A DNA stretch of 7,328 nt, from NCBI GenBank assembly GCA_014534385.1, contig JACVRP010000183.1:1-7328 (forward strand), given 5' to 3'. A program made the translations under genes and the position numbers. This document shows, in pieces, positions 5,376 to 7,328 of this stretch. Position 1 is the stretch's first letter. The number at the start of each line of letters is the position of its first letter. Below the pieces are notes generated by a model. That model was not told where the DNA came from. It was given only the letters and a program-made list of their open reading frames with translations, and made no database searches. The DNA is from Cyanobacteria bacterium Co-bin13 (GTDB taxonomy: Bacteria; Cyanobacteriota; Cyanobacteriia; Phormidesmidales; Phormidesmidaceae).

Positions 5376-6848
5376 ATGCGGATTCTTTTTGTGGCAGCAG
5401 AGGCGGCCCCTGTCGCTAAGGTGGGCGGTATGGGCGACGTAGTGGGGTCTCTTCCCAAAGTGCTTCGGAAGATGGGGCACGACGTGCGGATTTTCATGCC
5501 CTACTACGGCTTCATGGCTGACAAGGTTGAGATTCCGAGTGAGCCTGTCTGGAAGGGCACTGCGATGTTTAACGACTTCGCAGTCTACGAAACAGTGCTG
5601 CCCAAATCTGATGTGCCTCTATACCTCTTCGGCCATCCTGCTTTCGATCCGCGCCGGGTCTATGGCGGTGAGGATGAAGACTGGCGGTTCACCTTCTTTT
5701 CCAACGGCGCGGCAGAGTTTGCCTGGAACCATTGGAAGCCTGAGGTTATTCACTGCCACGACTGGCATACAGGTATGATCCCCGTTTGGATGCACCAGTC
5801 ACCTGATATTTCCACTGTCTTCACCATCCATAACTTGGCCTATCAAGGGCCGTGGCGCTGGAAGCTGGAGCAGATGACCTGGTGCCCCTGGTACATGCAG
5901 GGCCACAACGTGATGGCGGCGGCAGTGCAGTTTGCTGACCGGGTCAATACCGTCTCCCCCACCTATGCCCGCCAGATTCAGACCGTTGACTATGGAGAGA
6001 AGCTAGAGGGGCTGTTGTCCTTTGTTGGCGGCAAGCTCAGCGGTATCCTCAACGGCATTGACCCCGACAGCTTCGACCCGGCAACCGATTCCTATATTGT
6101 CAAGAACTTCACGACTGAAACCCTAGAAAATCGGCGAGCCAACAAAATTGCGCTGCAGGAAGAGTTGGGCCTAGAGGTCAACTCCAAGGCATTTGTCGTG
6201 GGTCTGGTAGGCCGTCTGGTTGAGCAGAAGGGGTTAGACCTGATCATCCAGATTCTAGAGCGGTTCATGGCCTACACCGATGCTCAGTTTGTGCTGCTGG
6301 GAACGGGCGAGCGCTACTACGAAACCCAGATGTGGCAGCTAGCCAGTCGCTTTCGCGGGCGTATGGCCACCTACCTGCTCTACAGCGAGGGCTTGGGTCG
6401 CCGCATTTACGCTGGGGCCGATGCCTTTTTGATGCCCTCGCGGTTTGAGCCCTGCGGCATCAGTCAGATGATTGCTATGCGCTATGGCTGTGTGCCCATT
6501 GTGCGGCGAACGGGCGGCCTGGTAGATACTGTGCAGCACCACGACCCCATGAACCATGCCGGTACCGGCTACTGCTTTGACCGCTACGAGCCGCTCGATC
6601 TTTACACCTGCATGATTAGGGCCTGGGAAGGCTTCCACTACAAAGACGCCTGGCAGGAACTGCAGCAGCGGGGCATGGTCACAGACTTTAGCTGGAAAAA
6701 GTCGGCCCTAGACTACATCCGGCTCTACAGCGATCTCCTAGGCCTGAATTACGAGGAGCAGGTGCCCCAGTCCCTGCCGGAAAGTCTGGAAACCGCCGGA
6801 GAAGAGTCTGTCATGAGTGAGGTAATCGAGGTGCCGGTCAAGGCTTAA
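5376..6848 (+). CDS. glgA: Glycogen synthase, ADP-glucose dependent (GT5)
   Basis: 490 residues, full length for bacterial/cyanobacterial GlgA. It adds glucose from ADP-glucose to the non-reducing ends of alpha-1,4-glucan in the cytosol. The N-terminal Rossmann domain opens with MRILFVAAEAAP and the K-x-G-G motif at 15-18 (KVGGMGDV, Lys15 contacting ADP-glucose). HCHDWHTG is at 126-133 and ILNGID at 224-229. The C-terminal domain has GRLVEQKG at 279-286 (Arg280 and Lys285 equivalent to the phosphate-binding Arg/Lys) and SRFEPCG at 355-361 (Glu358 catalytic-site Glu), then RRTGGLVDTV. All key residues are intact. The KVGGMG form and overall wording match one of the two GlgA paralogues found in many cyanobacteria; the glgA1/glgA2 numbering is inconsistent between sources, so I give none. 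ATG 5376 follows GGGGAA with 3-4 bases between, a good ribosome-binding site. No clear promoter is seen in the 78-bp gap upstream. Confidence 0.97.
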   Translation: MRILFVAAEAAPVAKVGGMGDVVGSLPKVLRKMGHDVRIFMPYYGFMADKVEIPSEPVWKGTAMFNDFAVYETVLPKSDVPLYLFGHPAFDPRRVYGGEDEDWRFTFFSNGAAEFAWNHWKPEVIHCHDWHTGMIPVWMHQSPDISTVFTIHNLAYQGPWRWKLEQMTWCPWYMQGHNVMAAAVQFADRVNTVSPTYARQIQTVDYGEKLEGLLSFVGGKLSGILNGIDPDSFDPATDSYIVKNFTTETLENRRANKIALQEELGLEVNSKAFVVGLVGRLVEQKGLDLIIQILERFMAYTDAQFVLLGTGERYYETQMWQLASRFRGRMATYLLYSEGLGRRIYAGADAFLMPSRFEPCGISQMIAMRYGCVPIVRRTGGLVDTVQHHDPMNHAGTGYCFDRYEPLDLYTCMIRAWEGFHYKDAWQELQQRGMVTDFSWKKSALDYIRLYSDLLGLNYEEQVPQSLPESLETAGEESVMSEVIEVPVKA

Positions 6849-6858
6849 GGGCTTACCT

Positions 6859-7328
6859 GTGGCGCTGCCTTTGCTCAAGCTGCTGCTGATCCGCCATGCC
6901 GAGTCAGAGGGCAACCGGGAAGGCCGGATGGCGGGTTGGCAGCCTACCCCGCTCACGGCAGTTGGACGGCAGCAGGCTGCTAGCCTGGGCCAGCACCTGG
7001 TAGACAAATCCTGGCAGCCTACTCATATCTACTGCAGTCCGCTCTTGCGCTCTGTGGAAACGCTGCAGGGGGTAGTAGCTGAGTTTGGCTGGGCGCTGCC
7101 TGAATCATCAGCTTTGTTAAGGGCGGATAAAGGTGCCCTGCTAACCCCCTTACCCGTTTCCCTAAGCTGGGCCGAAGATCTCAAGGAATATCAGAACGGT
7201 GTCTTTCAAGGTCTAACTTGGGCCGAAGCTCAGCAGCGCTACCCCGACCTCTGCCAGCAATTAGAGTCGTCGCAGGACTGGCTCCCCATTCCGGGTGCTG
7301 AAACCCTGGAACAGGGTCGGGCCAGAGC
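6859..7328 (+). CDS. Histidine phosphatase family protein (phosphoglycerate-mutase-like), 3' truncated by the window
   Basis: The frame is open from GTG 6859 to the end of the window, giving 156 residues without a stop. The phosphohistidine motif LLIRHAE is at 9-15 (His13 nucleophile, Arg12). SEGN (16-19), TPLTAVGRQQA, and YCSPLLRSVET (58-68, Arg64) follow as in the family. LKEYQNGVFQGLT (108-120) matches the L-x-E-x3-G-x2-G-L motif, with Glu110 at the acid-catalyst position. The second catalytic His lies beyond the window. These enzymes dephosphorylate or transfer phosphate on small metabolites; cofactor-dependent mutase or phosphatase activity cannot be told apart here. The GTG start is supported by AAGGG (6847-6851) 7 bases upstream, which overlaps the glgA stop codon. 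The gap to glgA is only 10 bp, so they are very probably one transcript. This suggests a role in sugar-phosphate or 3-phosphoglycerate metabolism around glycogen (inference). Confidence 0.88.
   Translation, partial: MALPLLKLLLIRHAESEGNREGRMAGWQPTPLTAVGRQQAASLGQHLVDKSWQPTHIYCSPLLRSVETLQGVVAEFGWALPESSALLRADKGALLTPLPVSLSWAEDLKEYQNGVFQGLTWAEAQQRYPDLCQQLESSQDWLPIPGAETLEQGRAR

Overview
The window is about 56% GC by eye and looks like cyanobacterial chromosome, probably from a filamentous or Leptolyngbya/Nodosilinea-like lineage (the lineage guess is inference). Three things support this. The octamer GCGATCGC (HIP1, the hallmark repeat of many cyanobacteria) occurs six times in 7.3 kb. The glycogen synthase and the acyl-lipid delta-9 desaturase are both of cyanobacterial type. 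Several intergenic regions carry the short R/Y-biased and palindromic repeats common in these genomes.

Layout, left to right: the 3' half of ychF (1-567, +); a membrane-anchored SGNH/GDSL hydrolase (644-1588, +); a repeat-rich convergent spacer; desC, an acyl-lipid delta-9 desaturase (2548-1688, -); a 141-bp divergent spacer with two near-identical 17-bp palindromes; an unusually long TetR-type regulator (2690-3940, +); a 301-bp gene-free spacer with a compound palindromic element; an unrecognised 127-residue protein (4625-4242, -) with a good sigma70-type promoter; a divergently oriented P-loop adenylate-kinase/topology-modulation-like protein (4734-5297, +); glgA (5376-6848, +); and, ten bases later, a histidine-phosphatase (phosphoglycerate-mutase-like) gene that runs off the right end.

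The most notable part is the divergent desC/regulator pair. The regulator has a normal TetR N-terminal half (HTH about residues 28-47, ligand-type helical domain to about 196). A Pro/Ser/acidic linker follows, and then about 175 residues that resemble the catalytic domain of tyrosine recombinases (XerC/XerD-like) with nearly every catalytic residue replaced. The spacer it shares with desC holds TGCAAGT-N3-ACTTRCA twice, 46 bp centre to centre, the second copy ending 6 bp before the regulator start codon. My reading (inference) is a membrane-lipid unsaturation switch: an autoregulated repressor or activator of desC that has recruited a dead recombinase fold.

The remaining genes are housekeeping or metabolic: YchF (translation/stress ATPase), glycogen synthesis with a co-transcribed phosphatase, and small proteins of unclear role. 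There are no RNA genes, CRISPR arrays, complete insertion sequences or prophage genes that I can support.
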